Positions 35,929-45,061 of a DNA stretch of 64,000 nucleotides are shown here, piece by piece. The notes under the pieces are model-generated. The model ran no database searches and had not been told where the DNA came from. It saw nothing but the letters and a program-made list of their open reading frames with translations. Source of the stretch: Nitrosomonadales bacterium (GTDB taxonomy: Bacteria > Pseudomonadota > Gammaproteobacteria > Burkholderiales > Gallionellaceae); contig JANYJE010000004.1 of NCBI GenBank assembly GCA_025408405.1, positions 1 through 64,000 on the forward strand, written 5' to 3'. The stretch's first letter is position 1. Every line of letters begins with the position of its first letter. Made by a program: the position numbers and the translations under genes.

Positions 35929-37320
35929 TCACTGGGCGAGCAATTTTCTGGCACGCGCAATAGCCGCCTCGACCTGCTGCGGTGCGGTGCCGCCGGTGTG
36001 GTTGCGCGCAGCCAGCGAACCTTCCAGTGTCAGCACGGCGTAGATGTCTTGCTCGATCAGGTCAGAGAACTGCTTTAGCTCTTCCAGTTTCAATTCGGCC
36101 AGATCGCAACCGCGCTGCTCGGCGAAGCGTACCGCGAGGGCTACCGCCTCGTGCGCATCACGGAACGGCAGGCCCTTTTTCGCCAGGTAATCGGCCAGGT
36201 CAGTAGCGGTTGCGTAGCCCTGCAGCGCAGCACGGCGCATGGCTTCTGGCTTGACCGTAATGCCGCCCATCATGTCGGCGTAGATGCGCAACGTCAGGTT
36301 CAGCGTATCCACCGTATCAAACAGCGGTTCCTTGTCTTCCTGGTTATCCTTGTTGTAAGCCAGCGGCTGGCCTTTCATCAGGGTCAAGAGCGCTACCAGA
36401 TTGCCGTTCACGCGCCCGGTCTTGCCGCGCACCAGTTCGGGCACGTCGGGATTTTTTTTCTGCGGCATAATGGAAGAGCCGGTGCAGAAGCGGTCGGCAA
36501 TATCGATGAAGCCGAAGCGCGGGCTCATCCATAAGATCAGCTCTTCCGACAGGCGCGACAAATGCGTCATGATGAGCGCGCCGCAGGCGGTAAATTCAAT
36601 GGCAAAGTCGCGGTCGGAAACTGCATCCAGCGAGTTCTCGCATACGCCGTCAAATCCCAGCAACTCGGCCACATACTCGCGCTTTACGGGATAGCTGGTG
36701 CCGGCCAAGGCGGCGGCACCCAGCGGCAGCCGGTTCACGCGGCGGCGGCAATCTGCCAGGCGCTCGGCATCGCGCTGACACATCTCGAAATACGCCATCA
36801 GATGATGCGCAAAGCTGACGGGTTGCGCCACCTGCAAATGGGTGAAACCGGGCATGATGGTATGGGTGTGCTGGCTGGCCAGATCGAGCAGGGCGCTTTG
36901 CAGCGCCCGCAGCAGCATAATCAGCTCATCGATGGCATGGCGCAGGTACAGGCGCACATCGGTCGCAACCTGGTCATTGCGCGAACGCCCGGTATGCAGG
37001 CGCTTGCCCGCGTCGCCCACCAAGGTGGTCAGGCGCTTTTCGATATTGAGGTGGACGTCTTCAAGGTCGAGCAGCCAGGCGAATTCGCCGCTCAGGATTT
37101 CATTTTCGATTTGCGCCATGCCGCGACGGATGTCGTTCAAATCCTGGGTGCCGATGATGTTGCAGGCGGCCAGCATTTGCGCGTGGGCGAGAGAGCCCTG
37201 TATGTCAAACAGCGCCAGGCGCTGGTCAAATTCTACCGAAGCGGTAAAACGCTTCACCAATTCTGCCACTGGTTCATTAAATCTGCCCGACCAGGTTTGA
37301 TTGTCTTGCATCGTTGCCAT
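35929..37320 (-). CDS. argH: Argininosuccinate lyase
   Basis: A 463-residue enzyme of the fumarase/aspartase superfamily, cleaving argininosuccinate to arginine and fumarate. The signature [12 protein letters not shown] holds the flexible catalytic loop, and [13 protein letters not shown] and TPAPQQ-type C-terminal residues ([10 protein letters not shown]) are visible. ATG 37320 is chosen, with a second in-frame ATG at 37311; a longer frame reaching 37485 runs into the divergent algZ gene. It is divergent from algZ with 36 bp between starts, so the promoters overlap. Confidence 0.97.
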   Translation of the reverse strand: MATMQDNQTWSGRFNEPVAELVKRFTASVEFDQRLALFDIQGSLAHAQMLAACNIIGTQDLNDIRRGMAQIENEILSGEFAWLLDLEDVHLNIEKRLTTLVGDAGKRLHTGRSRNDQVATDVRLYLRHAIDELIMLLRALQSALLDLASQHTHTIMPGFTHLQVAQPVSFAHHLMAYFEMCQRDAERLADCRRRVNRLPLGAAALAGTSYPVKREYVAELLGFDGVCENSLDAVSDRDFAIEFTACGALIMTHLSRLSEELILWMSPRFGFIDIADRFCTGSSIMPQKKNPDVPELVRGKTGRVNGNLVALLTLMKGQPLAYNKDNQEDKEPLFDTVDTLNLTLRIYADMMGGITVKPEAMRRAALQGYATATDLADYLAKKGLPFRDAHEAVALAVRFAEQRGCDLAELKLEELKQFSDLIEQDIYAVLTLEGSLAARNHTGGTAPQQVEAAIARARKLLAQ

Positions 37321-37356
37321 GTCTTGTCCAGAATGTGCGGCACATAGGGAATTACC

Positions 37357-38394
37357 ATGCCTAAGACGCAAAGTATAAATCAAAACCAGCCCGTCGATGC
37401 GTTGCCCAACTTCCGTAACCTGGGGGCCACCCTGCGCATCGTGCTTCTGGTGAACGGCATAGCGCTGCTTGCAAGCTTCGCGCAAGCAATCTCCTGGGCG
37501 GATGCAACACAGCGGTTTATAGACAGCTCGGCATATTTGCAGCCGGTGCTGCTGACCGGCCTGTTGCTGCTGTTCGCGCTAAATCCGCTGCTCGCGCGCC
37601 TAAACTACTGGCAGGGCGGGGTGGCTGTGATGTGGCTGGTGGCGCTGACCGCGCTGGCCATTTTCCTGCTGGGAGGCGAGCTCTATGCAGCACCCACGGA
37701 GACGGGTTACTTCCATGCGTGGCGCAATGCCTTGCTCAGCGCGGCGTGTGCGGCACTGCTGCTGGCTTATTTCCGGCTGCGTGCGCAGTCACTCTATCCG
37801 GCCTTGCACAATGCCAGGCTGCAAGCGCTACAGGCACGTATTCGCCCGCATTTTCTGTTTAACAGCATCAATGCGGTGCTGAGCATAGTGCGTGCCGACC
37901 CCAGGCGCGCCGAGACAGCGCTGGAGGACATGGCCGACCTGTTTCGCATGGCGATGACCGGCAGCCAGGACATGGTGTCGCTGCGCCAGGAAGTTGAGCT
38001 GTCACGCCAGTATCTTGCCTTGGAGCAATTGCGCCTGGGCGAGCGCCTGACGGTAAACTGGCAAATCGATGCAGAACTGGATGATGCGCTGATACCGCCG
38101 CTGATGCTGCAACCGCTGCTGGAAAATGCCGTGTATCACGGCATCGAGCCTTTGGAGCATGGAGGGGCGATAGACATCAAGCTGCAGCGCAACGGCAATG
38201 AGCTGCACGTGGATGTGCGCAACCCGCGTACTGCGCAGGGCCGCCACCACAACGGCAACAGGATGGCGCTGGCAAACATACGCGAGCGCCTGGATCTGCA
38301 GTTTGATGTCGAGGCACAATACGCGGCAGAAAATGGCAGCGACTTTTACCACGTGCATATTCAAATGCCTTACGTAACAGAGGAATCGAAATGA
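37357..38394 (+). CDS. algZ: LytS/AlgZ-type sensor histidine kinase
   Basis: A 345-residue inner-membrane kinase. Four hydrophobic segments lie in about residues 25-150. The His_kinase domain has [14 protein letters not shown] with the phospho-accepting H165, and the ATP lid motifs [12 protein letters not shown] and NIRERL. It overlaps the response-regulator gene by four bases. In Pseudomonas the homologous pair FimS(AlgZ)/AlgR controls twitching motility and alginate; regulatory targets here are unknown. Adjacency to argH is typical of this pair. Confidence 0.92.
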   Translation: MPKTQSINQNQPVDALPNFRNLGATLRIVLLVNGIALLASFAQAISWADATQRFIDSSAYLQPVLLTGLLLLFALNPLLARLNYWQGGVAVMWLVALTALAIFLLGGELYAAPTETGYFHAWRNALLSAACAALLLAYFRLRAQSLYPALHNARLQALQARIRPHFLFNSINAVLSIVRADPRRAETALEDMADLFRMAMTGSQDMVSLRQEVELSRQYLALEQLRLGERLTVNWQIDAELDDALIPPLMLQPLLENAVYHGIEPLEHGGAIDIKLQRNGNELHVDVRNPRTAQGRHHNGNRMALANIRERLDLQFDVEAQYAAENGSDFYHVHIQMPYVTEESK

Positions 38395-39173
38395 GCAGCA
38401 TAGCCCCCCTCCTTGCCGTAGAACTACCCCTTGCCGTATTTGTTGTGGATGATGAAGCGCCAGCGCGCAACCGCCTCAAGGAGCTGCTCAACGATTGCTC
38501 GGCGCAATTGCCGCTGGAGTTTGTCGGCGAAGCCGCCAATGGGCGCGAAGCGCTGGACAGGCTTGCAGCAGTCCACGCCGACGTCGTGCTGCTGGATATT
38601 CGCATGCCGCAAATGGATGGCCTCGAACTGGCACAGCACCTCAACAAGCTGGATAAGCCGCCGGTGATTGTTTTTACCACGGCCTATAACGACTATGCGA
38701 TCCAGGCCTTCGAGCAGCGCGCGATAGACTACCTGCTCAAGCCGATACGCCTGGGACGACTGTTTGAAGCGCTTAGCCGCGCGCGCGCCGCCGTGCCGGT
38801 GAAAAGCGAAGTGCTGCAGGAGCTTACTCCCGAACCGCGCAGGAATCTTTCCATACACGAGCGCGGCAAAATACACCTCATCCCGGTCGAGCAGGTGCTG
38901 TTTCTGCGCGCCGAGCTGAAATACATCACGGTGCGCACGGCGGAACGCGAATACCTCATCGAAGAGCCGCTCAGCGCACTGGAAAAAGAATTTGCCGCGC
39001 GCATGATCCGCATTCATCGCAACTGCCTGGTTGCAAAGAGCGAGATCGAGGGCTTTGAAAAAGTATCGGATGAAGAGGGCGGTGAAAGCCACTGGGCCGT
39101 AAAGTTAAGGGGGCTGGATGAACTGCTGCCGATCAGCAGGAGGCAACAATTCATCGTGAAAGAATTCGGCTAA
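38391..39173 (+). CDS. algR: AlgR/LytR-type response regulator
   Basis: A 260-residue regulator. The receiver domain (about 13-130) has VDDEAPARN, phospho-acceptor D69 (LLDIRMP), T near VFTTAYND and the LLKPI lysine. The C-terminal LytTR DNA-binding domain covers about 155-258 (RIHRNCLVAKSEIEGFE; PISRRQ). The start is coupled to algZ (ATGA). In related genomes hemC commonly follows; here foreign DNA with a HEPN fragment and an attC-like site intervenes. Confidence 0.93.
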   Translation: MSSIAPLLAVELPLAVFVVDDEAPARNRLKELLNDCSAQLPLEFVGEAANGREALDRLAAVHADVVLLDIRMPQMDGLELAQHLNKLDKPPVIVFTTAYNDYAIQAFEQRAIDYLLKPIRLGRLFEALSRARAAVPVKSEVLQELTPEPRRNLSIHERGKIHLIPVEQVLFLRAELKYITVRTAEREYLIEEPLSALEKEFAARMIRIHRNCLVAKSEIEGFEKVSDEEGGESHWAVKLRGLDELLPISRRQQFIVKEFG

Positions 39174-39183
39174 GGACGCCACC

Positions 39184-39426
39184 GTAAATAACATCATTCT
39201 TGCTCAAGCATGTCGGCACGTCATCGTTCACGCTGGTGGCGAGATAACATCCAGGCTCATAAGGCAGGTCAGCGGTGCAGTGCCGCGTAACATTAAGACT
39301 GGAATGGTCGAGGGTGGAATAGGTCAGTTTTCGCAAGAAGAAATTAGAGCTGTAGCTGAAAGCATGAATCAGTATCTATCCACGCTCGTCCATAGAACAG
39401 AAGCGGTGTTGAATAATGCCGGCTAA
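39184..39426 (+). pseudogene. C-terminal fragment of a HEPN-type gene (headless cassette gene)
   Basis: The plus strand is open from about 39160 to TAA 39424-39426 with no good start codon. It encodes VNNIILAQACRHVIVHAGGE, then a variable helix, ending VHRTEAVLNNAG. The segment ACRHVIVH fits the R-x4-H HEPN ribonuclease/abortive-infection motif (RHxxxH). The 5' part is missing and the frame begins inside algR's stop. The stop codon lies inside the first arm of an attC-like site, as in integron cassette genes. The HEPN assignment rests on one motif and is tentative. Confidence 0.55.
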
Positions 39427-39496
39427 CCCTACGGTCAAGTTCGCTCCGCTGGGACTCCGCGCAAGCGCGCAGTATCTGGGCTCCATTACGTTAGCC
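39421..39496 (+). other. Orphan integron attC-like recombination site
   Basis: The 76-bp element starts GGCTAACCCTACGGTCAAG and ends TTACGTTAGCC. The outer 7-mers GGCTAAC and GTTAGCC are exact complements, as for the R'' and R' boxes of attC; each deviates from consensus RYYYAAC/GTTRRRY by one position. A GC-rich hairpin CGCGCAAGCGCG forms the apex. Its placement straight after a gene fragment's stop matches a cassette end. No integrase is in the window. Confidence 0.55.
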
Positions 39497-39501
39497 GTCC
39501 G

Positions 39502-40956
39502 TTAATGCTTCAGGAATATTGAAGCCAGGCCCAGGAATATAAAGAAGCCGCCGCTGTCGGTAATGGCGGTGAGCATCACGCTGGAGCCGATGGCGGGGTC
39601 GCGCCCCATGCGTTGCATGGCGAGCGGAATCAAGAGGCCGGCCATCGCTCCCAGCAGCAGGTTAAGCAGCATGGCGCTGGTCATGATGATGCCGAGCAGT
39701 ATGTTCTGGTAGAGGAAGTAGGCGAACAGTCCGGCGACGCCACCCCACACCAGCCCGTTGAGTGCGCCTATGGCCAGTTCCTTGCTGATCATCAGGCGCG
39801 CGTTGGCCGTGGTGATCTGTCCCAGCGCCAGCGAGCGGATGATGATGGTGGTGGTCTGGTTGGCCGAATTGCCCGCAATGCCCGCCACAATGGGCATGAG
39901 GGTGGCGAGTGCGACGAATTTTTCGATCGTGCCCTCGAAACTGCCGATGACGCGCGACGCGAAGAAGGCAGTGCACAGGTTGAGTGCTAACCACATCCAG
40001 CGGTTCTGCGCGCTCTTCCATACCGATGCAAAAATATCTTCCTCTTCGCGCAAACCGGCCAGGTTAAGCACATCGCTTTCCGACTCGGCGCGGATAAAGT
40101 CCATCACCGTGTTGACCGTGACGCGACCGACCAGCTTGCCGTCTTCATCCACCACGGGTGCTGAAACCAGGTCGTAGCGCTCGAATGCCTGGGCTGCCTG
40201 ATCTGCCTTGTCATCCGGGTGCAGGGTGATGGTCTCGGCTATCATCAGGCGCGCGACTTCAAGATCGGGTTCGTTGACCAGCAGACGATGCAGCGGCAGC
40301 ACCCCCTTGAAGCGATCATCCCTGTCCACGATAAACAGCTGGTCGGTGTGGTCAGGCAGCTCGTTAAAGCGGCGCAGGTAGCGCGATACCACTTCCAGCG
40401 TCACGTCCTCGCGGATGGTCACCATGTCGAAATCCATCAGCGCGCCTACCGCATCCTGCGGATAGGACATGGCCGCGCGCAATTGTTCGCGCTCTTCGAT
40501 GGACAGCGATTTGAACACGTCACGCATCACCGCGTGCGGCAAGTCGGGTGCGAGGTCGGCGATTTCGTCGGTGTCGAGCTGCTCTGCGGCCTCGCGCAAC
40601 TCGTCGCGGCTCATGGTGGCGATCAGCGACTCGCGCACCGCATCGGAAACTTCAATCAGTATTTCGCCGTCGCGGTCGGCCTTGACCAGATCCCATACCA
40701 GCAGGCGCTGATCGATGGGGAGGGCTTCCAGAATATAGGCCACGTCGGCGGGGTGGAGGCTGCCTAATTTTTCGCGCAGCTCGGCCAGATGGCGCTTGTG
40801 CAGCAACTTGTCCACCAGCTCGTGGCGCTCTGCACGCGGCATTTCCTGATGGTGAGCCACCGTTTCAATCAGCGCATGTTTTTCCAGCAGGTGCTGAACC
40901 TGCTGCAGATGATCTTGCACGTTCTCTGTGTAGTGCGTTTCGCGATTTTCAGTCAT
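39502..40956 (-). CDS. mgtE: Magnesium transporter MgtE
   Basis: A 484-residue Mg2+ channel/transporter. The N-terminal superhelical domain (about 30-165) and two CBS domains (about 170-290) sense cytosolic Mg2+. The membrane domain (five helices, about 310-480) has the pore signature PIVAGIAGNSANQT. Length and order are standard. The stop is only 5 bp from the attC-like site, so the insertion behind it did not damage the coding sequence. Confidence 0.96.
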   Translation of the reverse strand: MTENRETHYTENVQDHLQQVQHLLEKHALIETVAHHQEMPRAERHELVDKLLHKRHLAELREKLGSLHPADVAYILEALPIDQRLLVWDLVKADRDGEILIEVSDAVRESLIATMSRDELREAAEQLDTDEIADLAPDLPHAVMRDVFKSLSIEEREQLRAAMSYPQDAVGALMDFDMVTIREDVTLEVVSRYLRRFNELPDHTDQLFIVDRDDRFKGVLPLHRLLVNEPDLEVARLMIAETITLHPDDKADQAAQAFERYDLVSAPVVDEDGKLVGRVTVNTVMDFIRAESESDVLNLAGLREEEDIFASVWKSAQNRWMWLALNLCTAFFASRVIGSFEGTIEKFVALATLMPIVAGIAGNSANQTTTIIIRSLALGQITTANARLMISKELAIGALNGLVWGGVAGLFAYFLYQNILLGIIMTSAMLLNLLLGAMAGLLIPLAMQRMGRDPAIGSSVMLTAITDSGGFFIFLGLASIFLKH

Positions 40957-41103
40957 GACACACCTGATTTTATATTGTGCTTATTGTAAAGAAGTTGTGT
41001 GCAGGCGTGAGGAAAATCTGCGGCCCGGCTGATGCGGCGCCGGAAAATCAGTTCAGGTCTGCCGCTTGCCACAGGCAGGTCAGGTTGATGTGCCTGGATG
41101 AGG

Positions 41104-41529
41104 CTAGCGCTTATTCGGGCAATTCCGTTTGGTGCAATCTGCGTAGATATACAGTGAGTGCTCATGTATGGTGAAGCCGTGGTCGGCCGCTATTTTCTTC
41201 TGGCGCGCCTCAATGGCAGTGTCGTAGAACTCTTCAACATGGTCGCATTGCAGGCAGACAATATGGTCGTGATGCTTGCCGAGATTCAGTTCGAAAACTG
41301 ATTTTTCGCTCTCGAAATGATGGCGTAGCAGCAGGCCGGCTTGTTCAAACTGGGTGAGTACGCGGTATACCGTGGCTAGACTCACATCTTCACCGCTGCT
41401 ATGCAGAATGTTGTAGATGCCTTCCGCGCTCAAATGACGTTCCTTGCTGTTTTCGAACAGGCTTAATATTTTCAGGCGGGGAGTGGTCGATTTCAGGCCG
41501 GCGCTTTGCAGATTTTTGGGCTGGTGCAT
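41104..41529 (-). CDS. fur: Ferric uptake regulator Fur
   Basis: A 141-residue Fur-family repressor. The winged-helix N-terminal domain (TTPRLKILSLFE; SLATVYRVLTQFEQAGLL) precedes the dimerisation domain with the metal site HHDHIVCLQC and a C-terminal CTKRNC pair. It closely fits Fur rather than Zur or PerR. It is divergent from an iron-uptake operon whose promoter contains a strong Fur box. About 237 bp separate the two starts. Confidence 0.95.
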   Translation of the reverse strand: MHQPKNLQSAGLKSTTPRLKILSLFENSKERHLSAEGIYNILHSSGEDVSLATVYRVLTQFEQAGLLLRHHFESEKSVFELNLGKHHDHIVCLQCDHVEEFYDTAIEARQKKIAADHGFTIHEHSLYIYADCTKRNCPNKR

Positions 41530-41710
41530 GGTTTTTCAGGGCGTCAATAATTGATTGGGCGGTCGCATCTGTCAGGCCGGCCAAGCCAGGATCACAAATC
41601 AGCAAGAATCATCGTGCTTGAGGCCGTGGAGTGAAGATTACGACAATTGCCCTGTGTTTGGCAAAGACAAGTGAAAAAAGCAGGAAAAATTCGCTGTTTG
41701 AGAGTGCGTG

Positions 41711-41743
41711 TTGCAAATGCGAATGAGAATGGTTATCATTTGC
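41711..41743 (+). promoter_or_regulatory. Fur-box promoter of the cupredoxin-FTR1 operon
   Basis: GCAAATGCGAATGAGAAT at 41713-41730 with GGTTATCATTTGC at 41731-41743 is an imperfect palindrome close to the Fur consensus (AATGAGAA against TTATCATT). It overlaps a sigma70-type promoter: -35 TTGCAA at 41711-41716, 17-bp spacer, -10 TATCAT at 41734-41739. Iron-loaded Fur would block polymerase binding directly. Confidence 0.85.
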
Positions 41744-41766
41744 GCAAGTTAACCAGAGGATCAATC

Positions 41767-42084
41767 ATGAAACGCACATTGCTTTTTGCGCTGTTGTTAC
41801 CTTGGGCGAGCCATGCCGCTGATGCGGATTTCACCTTGCGGGTCAAGGATCATCGCTTTCAGCCTGCCGAGATTACCATTCCTGCCGGCAAAAAAATCAG
41901 CTTGTCGGTTGAAAATCAGGATTCGACTCCTGAGGAATTCGAGAGCTATGGCATGAACCGCGAAAAAATAATTGCCGGCCATGGCACTGTCACTATTTAC
42001 ATAGGCCCGTTGTCGGCCGGACGCTACACCTTCATGGGTGAATTTCATGCCGATACCGCCCAGGGCGCGATCACTGCTCAATAG
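41767..42084 (+). CDS. Periplasmic cupredoxin-domain protein (EfeO-like), iron uptake
   Basis: A 105-residue exported protein with a signal peptide (about 1-18, ending SHAADA). One cupredoxin-like fold follows: DHRFQPAEITIPAGKKISL, EEFESYGMNREKIIAG and GEFHADTAQG. The sequence resembles the cupredoxin part of EfeO. The canonical type-1 copper ligands are not all present, so it may bind iron or copper through Met, His and Glu. AGAGGA precedes ATG 41767. It is first in a Fur-box operon, followed 9 bp later by the FTR1 permease it probably feeds. Confidence 0.83.
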   Translation: MKRTLLFALLLPWASHAADADFTLRVKDHRFQPAEITIPAGKKISLSVENQDSTPEEFESYGMNREKIIAGHGTVTIYIGPLSAGRYTFMGEFHADTAQGAITAQ

Positions 42085-42093
42085 GAAAATATC

Positions 42094-42930
42094 ATGCTTG
42101 CTACCGCCATCATCATTTTCAGGGAGGTGCTCGAAGCGGCCCTCGTTATCGGCATACTCGCCGCGGCAACGCGCGGCATAGCGGGCAGCCGGCGCTGGTT
42201 GCTGGCCGGCGTGCTGGCTGGTTTGTCCGGGGCAGGCCTGGTTGCCGCCTCTACCGGGGTGATCGGGGCATGGGCCAATGGAATTGGCCAGGAACTGTTT
42301 AATGCCATTGTGCTGGGCATCGCCGTGCTGATGCTGGCATGGCACAACATATGGATGTCAGCGCACGGGGCCGCCCTCGCTGCCGATGCCCGTGCGCTGG
42401 GAAGCGAGATCGGCGCCGGGCGTAGCGAATGTTCAGCCCTGCTGTTGATTGTCGGCATTGCGGTGCTGCGCGAGGGCTCGGAAACGGTGTTGTTTCTGTA
42501 TGGCATCGCCGCCTCTGATGACGGTTCACGCTCCGCCATGCTGCTGGGAGGCGCGATCGGGATGCTGGGAGGAATTGCACTCGGCTACCTGATTTATGCC
42601 GGCCTGTTGCGTTTGCCGCTGCGCTGGTTTTTCGCTGCTACCGGAGTGCTGGTGCTGTTGCTGGCAGCAAGCATGGCTGCACAGGCTGCGCGCTTCCTGA
42701 TACAGGCAGATTTGCTGCCCAGTATGGGCGCCCCTGTGTGGGACAGTTCAGGCATGCTGTCGGAACAATCCGTCACCGGCATGTTGTTGCACAGCCTGAT
42801 TGGCTATGACTCACATCCTGCAGGCATGCAGCTGGTGTTCTACGTCGGCGTGCTGCTCGTCATCGGCCTTGCCATGCGCGGGGTTGGCCGTGCACGGTCG
42901 GCTGGCAGGGCTAACAAACATGCTGCTTAA
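42094..42930 (+). CDS. FTR1-family iron permease (EfeU-like)
   Basis: A 278-residue inner-membrane protein with about seven helices. The two REXXE iron-translocation motifs are FREVLEAALVIG (residues about 9-20) and LREGSETVLF (about 128-138). Partners: upstream periplasmic cupredoxin, downstream outer-membrane protein. No EfeB peroxidase is in the window, so oxidation and delivery probably differ from the EfeUOB system. The next gene starts inside its last codons. Confidence 0.92.
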   Translation: MLATAIIIFREVLEAALVIGILAAATRGIAGSRRWLLAGVLAGLSGAGLVAASTGVIGAWANGIGQELFNAIVLGIAVLMLAWHNIWMSAHGAALAADARALGSEIGAGRSECSALLLIVGIAVLREGSETVLFLYGIAASDDGSRSAMLLGGAIGMLGGIALGYLIYAGLLRLPLRWFFAATGVLVLLLAASMAAQAARFLIQADLLPSMGAPVWDSSGMLSEQSVTGMLLHSLIGYDSHPAGMQLVFYVGVLLVIGLAMRGVGRARSAGRANKHAA

Positions 42931-43690
42931 AAACCTGTCGGAAAAATCAACCGTGAAATTGTCTGTGCCGCTGCTCTTGCTGGCTAGCCTGCTATCCACA
43001 ACTGCCCAGGCTGGGCCGGCTGATTATATTTATACTCCTAACGTTACATATGGCGAGCGCGAAATCGATTTCAAATACGGCACGGAAACGCCGCCCAATG
43101 GGCAACGCGCCAATGTCACCAGCCTGGGCTTGGGCTACGGCGCAACAGAATACTGGTTTACTGAAATTTATCTGAAGCAGGAATCACGCGGGGCGACAGA
43201 CATCACCCTGGCTGAATGGGAAAACAAATTCCAGCTTGTGGAAACCGGGAAATATCCGCTGGATCTGGGTTTTATCAGCGAACTGGAGTCACCTGTCAGC
43301 GGGAACGCACCCAATGAAATCAGGGTTGGCCCGTTGCTGCAAAGCGAGATTGGGAAAATTCAATTAAACGCAAACCTGCTATTCGAGCGTGCCTTCGGCC
43401 AGGCGGATGAAACCGGTGCGCCATTCGCAACCAACTTCAGCTACCAGTGGCAGATCAAGTACCGCCTGCAGCCGTCCTTCGAATTCGGTGCGCAAGGCTT
43501 GGGCGAAATGGGCGAGTGGAATAACTGGGCAAGTTCGTCAGCACAGATACACAAGGCAGGCCCGGCAGTCTTCGGGAAAATCCCGCTGGGCGGGCGTGAA
43601 GCGATTAAATACAACGCCGCCTGGCTTGCGCCTACCAGCCAGGCGGCGCCGAATAATACGTTCAGGATGCAGTTCGAATACGAATTTTAG
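42920..43690 (+). CDS. Outer-membrane beta-barrel protein of the iron operon
   Basis: A 256-residue exported protein. The signal peptide runs to about residue 28 (LLLASLLSTTAQAGP). Alternating beta-strand sequence follows (GLGYGATEYWFTEIYLKQE; FELGAQGLGEMGEW-like segments) and the protein ends in YEF, an OMP-type C-terminal phenylalanine. ATG 42920 overlaps the permease stop by 11 bp. I recognise no specific family. It may be an outer-membrane iron or copper pore. Its stop overlaps the convergent MFS gene's stop by four bases. Confidence 0.7.
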   Translation: MLLKNLSEKSTVKLSVPLLLLASLLSTTAQAGPADYIYTPNVTYGEREIDFKYGTETPPNGQRANVTSLGLGYGATEYWFTEIYLKQESRGATDITLAEWENKFQLVETGKYPLDLGFISELESPVSGNAPNEIRVGPLLQSEIGKIQLNANLLFERAFGQADETGAPFATNFSYQWQIKYRLQPSFEFGAQGLGEMGEWNNWASSSAQIHKAGPAVFGKIPLGGREAIKYNAAWLAPTSQAAPNNTFRMQFEYEF

Positions 43691-44916
43691 GCGTTGCTTT
43701 GCACGCCCACCCTGATGTGTCCGACCAGCCATAGCGTGATGAGAATCGCAGTGCACGCGATATAGCCGACGATGTTGTAGTTTTCCAGCATGCCCTGCTC
43801 GTTGCGTGTGATGATATAGCCCGCGATGATGGTGGCGATGGATGATCCGGCCGATTGCACGGCGGAAGTCACGCTCATGAAGGTGCCACGCAGTTGCGGT
43901 TGCCCGGCAGCAGTGATGATCGCCATTCCCGGTACGAAGCGCCCGCTGACCAGAATAAAAAACGGTGTCGTGATGCACAGCACGCCCCACCACGGCATGG
44001 ACGTGGTGTTAGTCATCGCGAGTATGGGCAGCATGGCAAGGATGGCGATGACACGGAACACCAGCGGTTTGCCGTAATGGTCGGACAAGTGGCCAAACCA
44101 TCGGGAGGTGAAAAAGATGAATGCGCCACCTACCAGATATAGCAGCGGCAGCAGGGTTTCCGGGTAGCCCAGGTTAAGCGTTACATACAGCGTGACGTAG
44201 GGAATGACTGTGAAACCGCCCAGCATCATCAGCAGCATGAAGATGTATGCACGCCAGTGATTGGGGTGTTTGAGCACTTGCAGCATGGGTACCAGTGACT
44301 GGCTGATACGCTTGTCGGTCATGCGTGTCGGTATGGAAGGGATGGCTGTACGCGCCAGCCACCAGACAATAGTGCCGACCACGGCGACCAGGATAAAGGG
44401 GGCGCGCCAGCCTATGCCGGGGAGGTGATTCACCAGCAGCAGGCTGATTGGAACGCCCAATACGGTGGACAGGGAAAAGGCTGCCATGATTTTCCCTGTG
44501 GCACGGCCGCGACGTTCATAGGGAATCGTGTCGGCGATGTAAACGTGGACCAGCGAGCCCAGCACACCGCCAAAAGCACCAGCCATGCCACGTGCAATCA
44601 GCAGCAGGGAATAGCTGGGAGCCGCGGCACACAGTGCGGTGGCGATGATAAATGCGGCATAAAAGGTGAGTACGACGTGGCGGCGATCAAAACGATCTAC
44701 TACAATCGCAGCCAGGATTGCTGTCGCGGCTGCCGTGAAAGTATAGGCTGATACCAGCCAGCCGAATTGCACGGTGCTCAGCTGAAAGGTGCGCATCAGC
44801 ATGGGCGCCAATGGCATGATAATCATCACATCCAGAATATGGGTGAATTGTATGCCCGACAAACTCAGCAGCAGGCGTTTTTCTTGTGCTGTGTTGAGTG
44901 TAAGAATATGGGACAT
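43687..44916 (-). CDS. Major facilitator superfamily transporter (drug/arabinose-efflux type)
   Basis: A 409-residue protein with 12 predicted helices. DHA1-type motifs are visible: DRFDRRHVV in the loop between helices 2 and 3, IARGMAGAFGGVLGSLVHVYIAD in helix 4 and the following loop, and FGHLSDHYGKP in the second half. The substrate is not predictable. It is convergent with the Fur-controlled operon and divergent from the outer-membrane protein gene at 45062. Confidence 0.9.
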   Translation of the reverse strand: MSHILTLNTAQEKRLLLSLSGIQFTHILDVMIIMPLAPMLMRTFQLSTVQFGWLVSAYTFTAAATAILAAIVVDRFDRRHVVLTFYAAFIIATALCAAAPSYSLLLIARGMAGAFGGVLGSLVHVYIADTIPYERRGRATGKIMAAFSLSTVLGVPISLLLVNHLPGIGWRAPFILVAVVGTIVWWLARTAIPSIPTRMTDKRISQSLVPMLQVLKHPNHWRAYIFMLLMMLGGFTVIPYVTLYVTLNLGYPETLLPLLYLVGGAFIFFTSRWFGHLSDHYGKPLVFRVIAILAMLPILAMTNTTSMPWWGVLCITTPFFILVSGRFVPGMAIITAAGQPQLRGTFMSVTSAVQSAGSSIATIIAGYIITRNEQGMLENYNIVGYIACTAILITLWLVGHIRVGVQSNA

Positions 44917-45061
44917 AGACAGAGCTGTACCCTAATTAGGTGAGCGCAGGCAGAATGGCGAATGCGACGCGGCTATTGTAAAGAAAAAGCGCGGTTTGAC
45001 GGTGAGGAAATTTCAGCCACAATCTGCTCGACTGGGTCGATATTTATTTGAGAGCGTAAAG

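Noticed and set aside
42800-42919. Longer start for the barrel protein downstream of FTR1
   Set aside because: The extra residues are cysteine- and serine-rich translation of the FTR1 gene in another frame; ATG 42920 gives a standard signal peptide.
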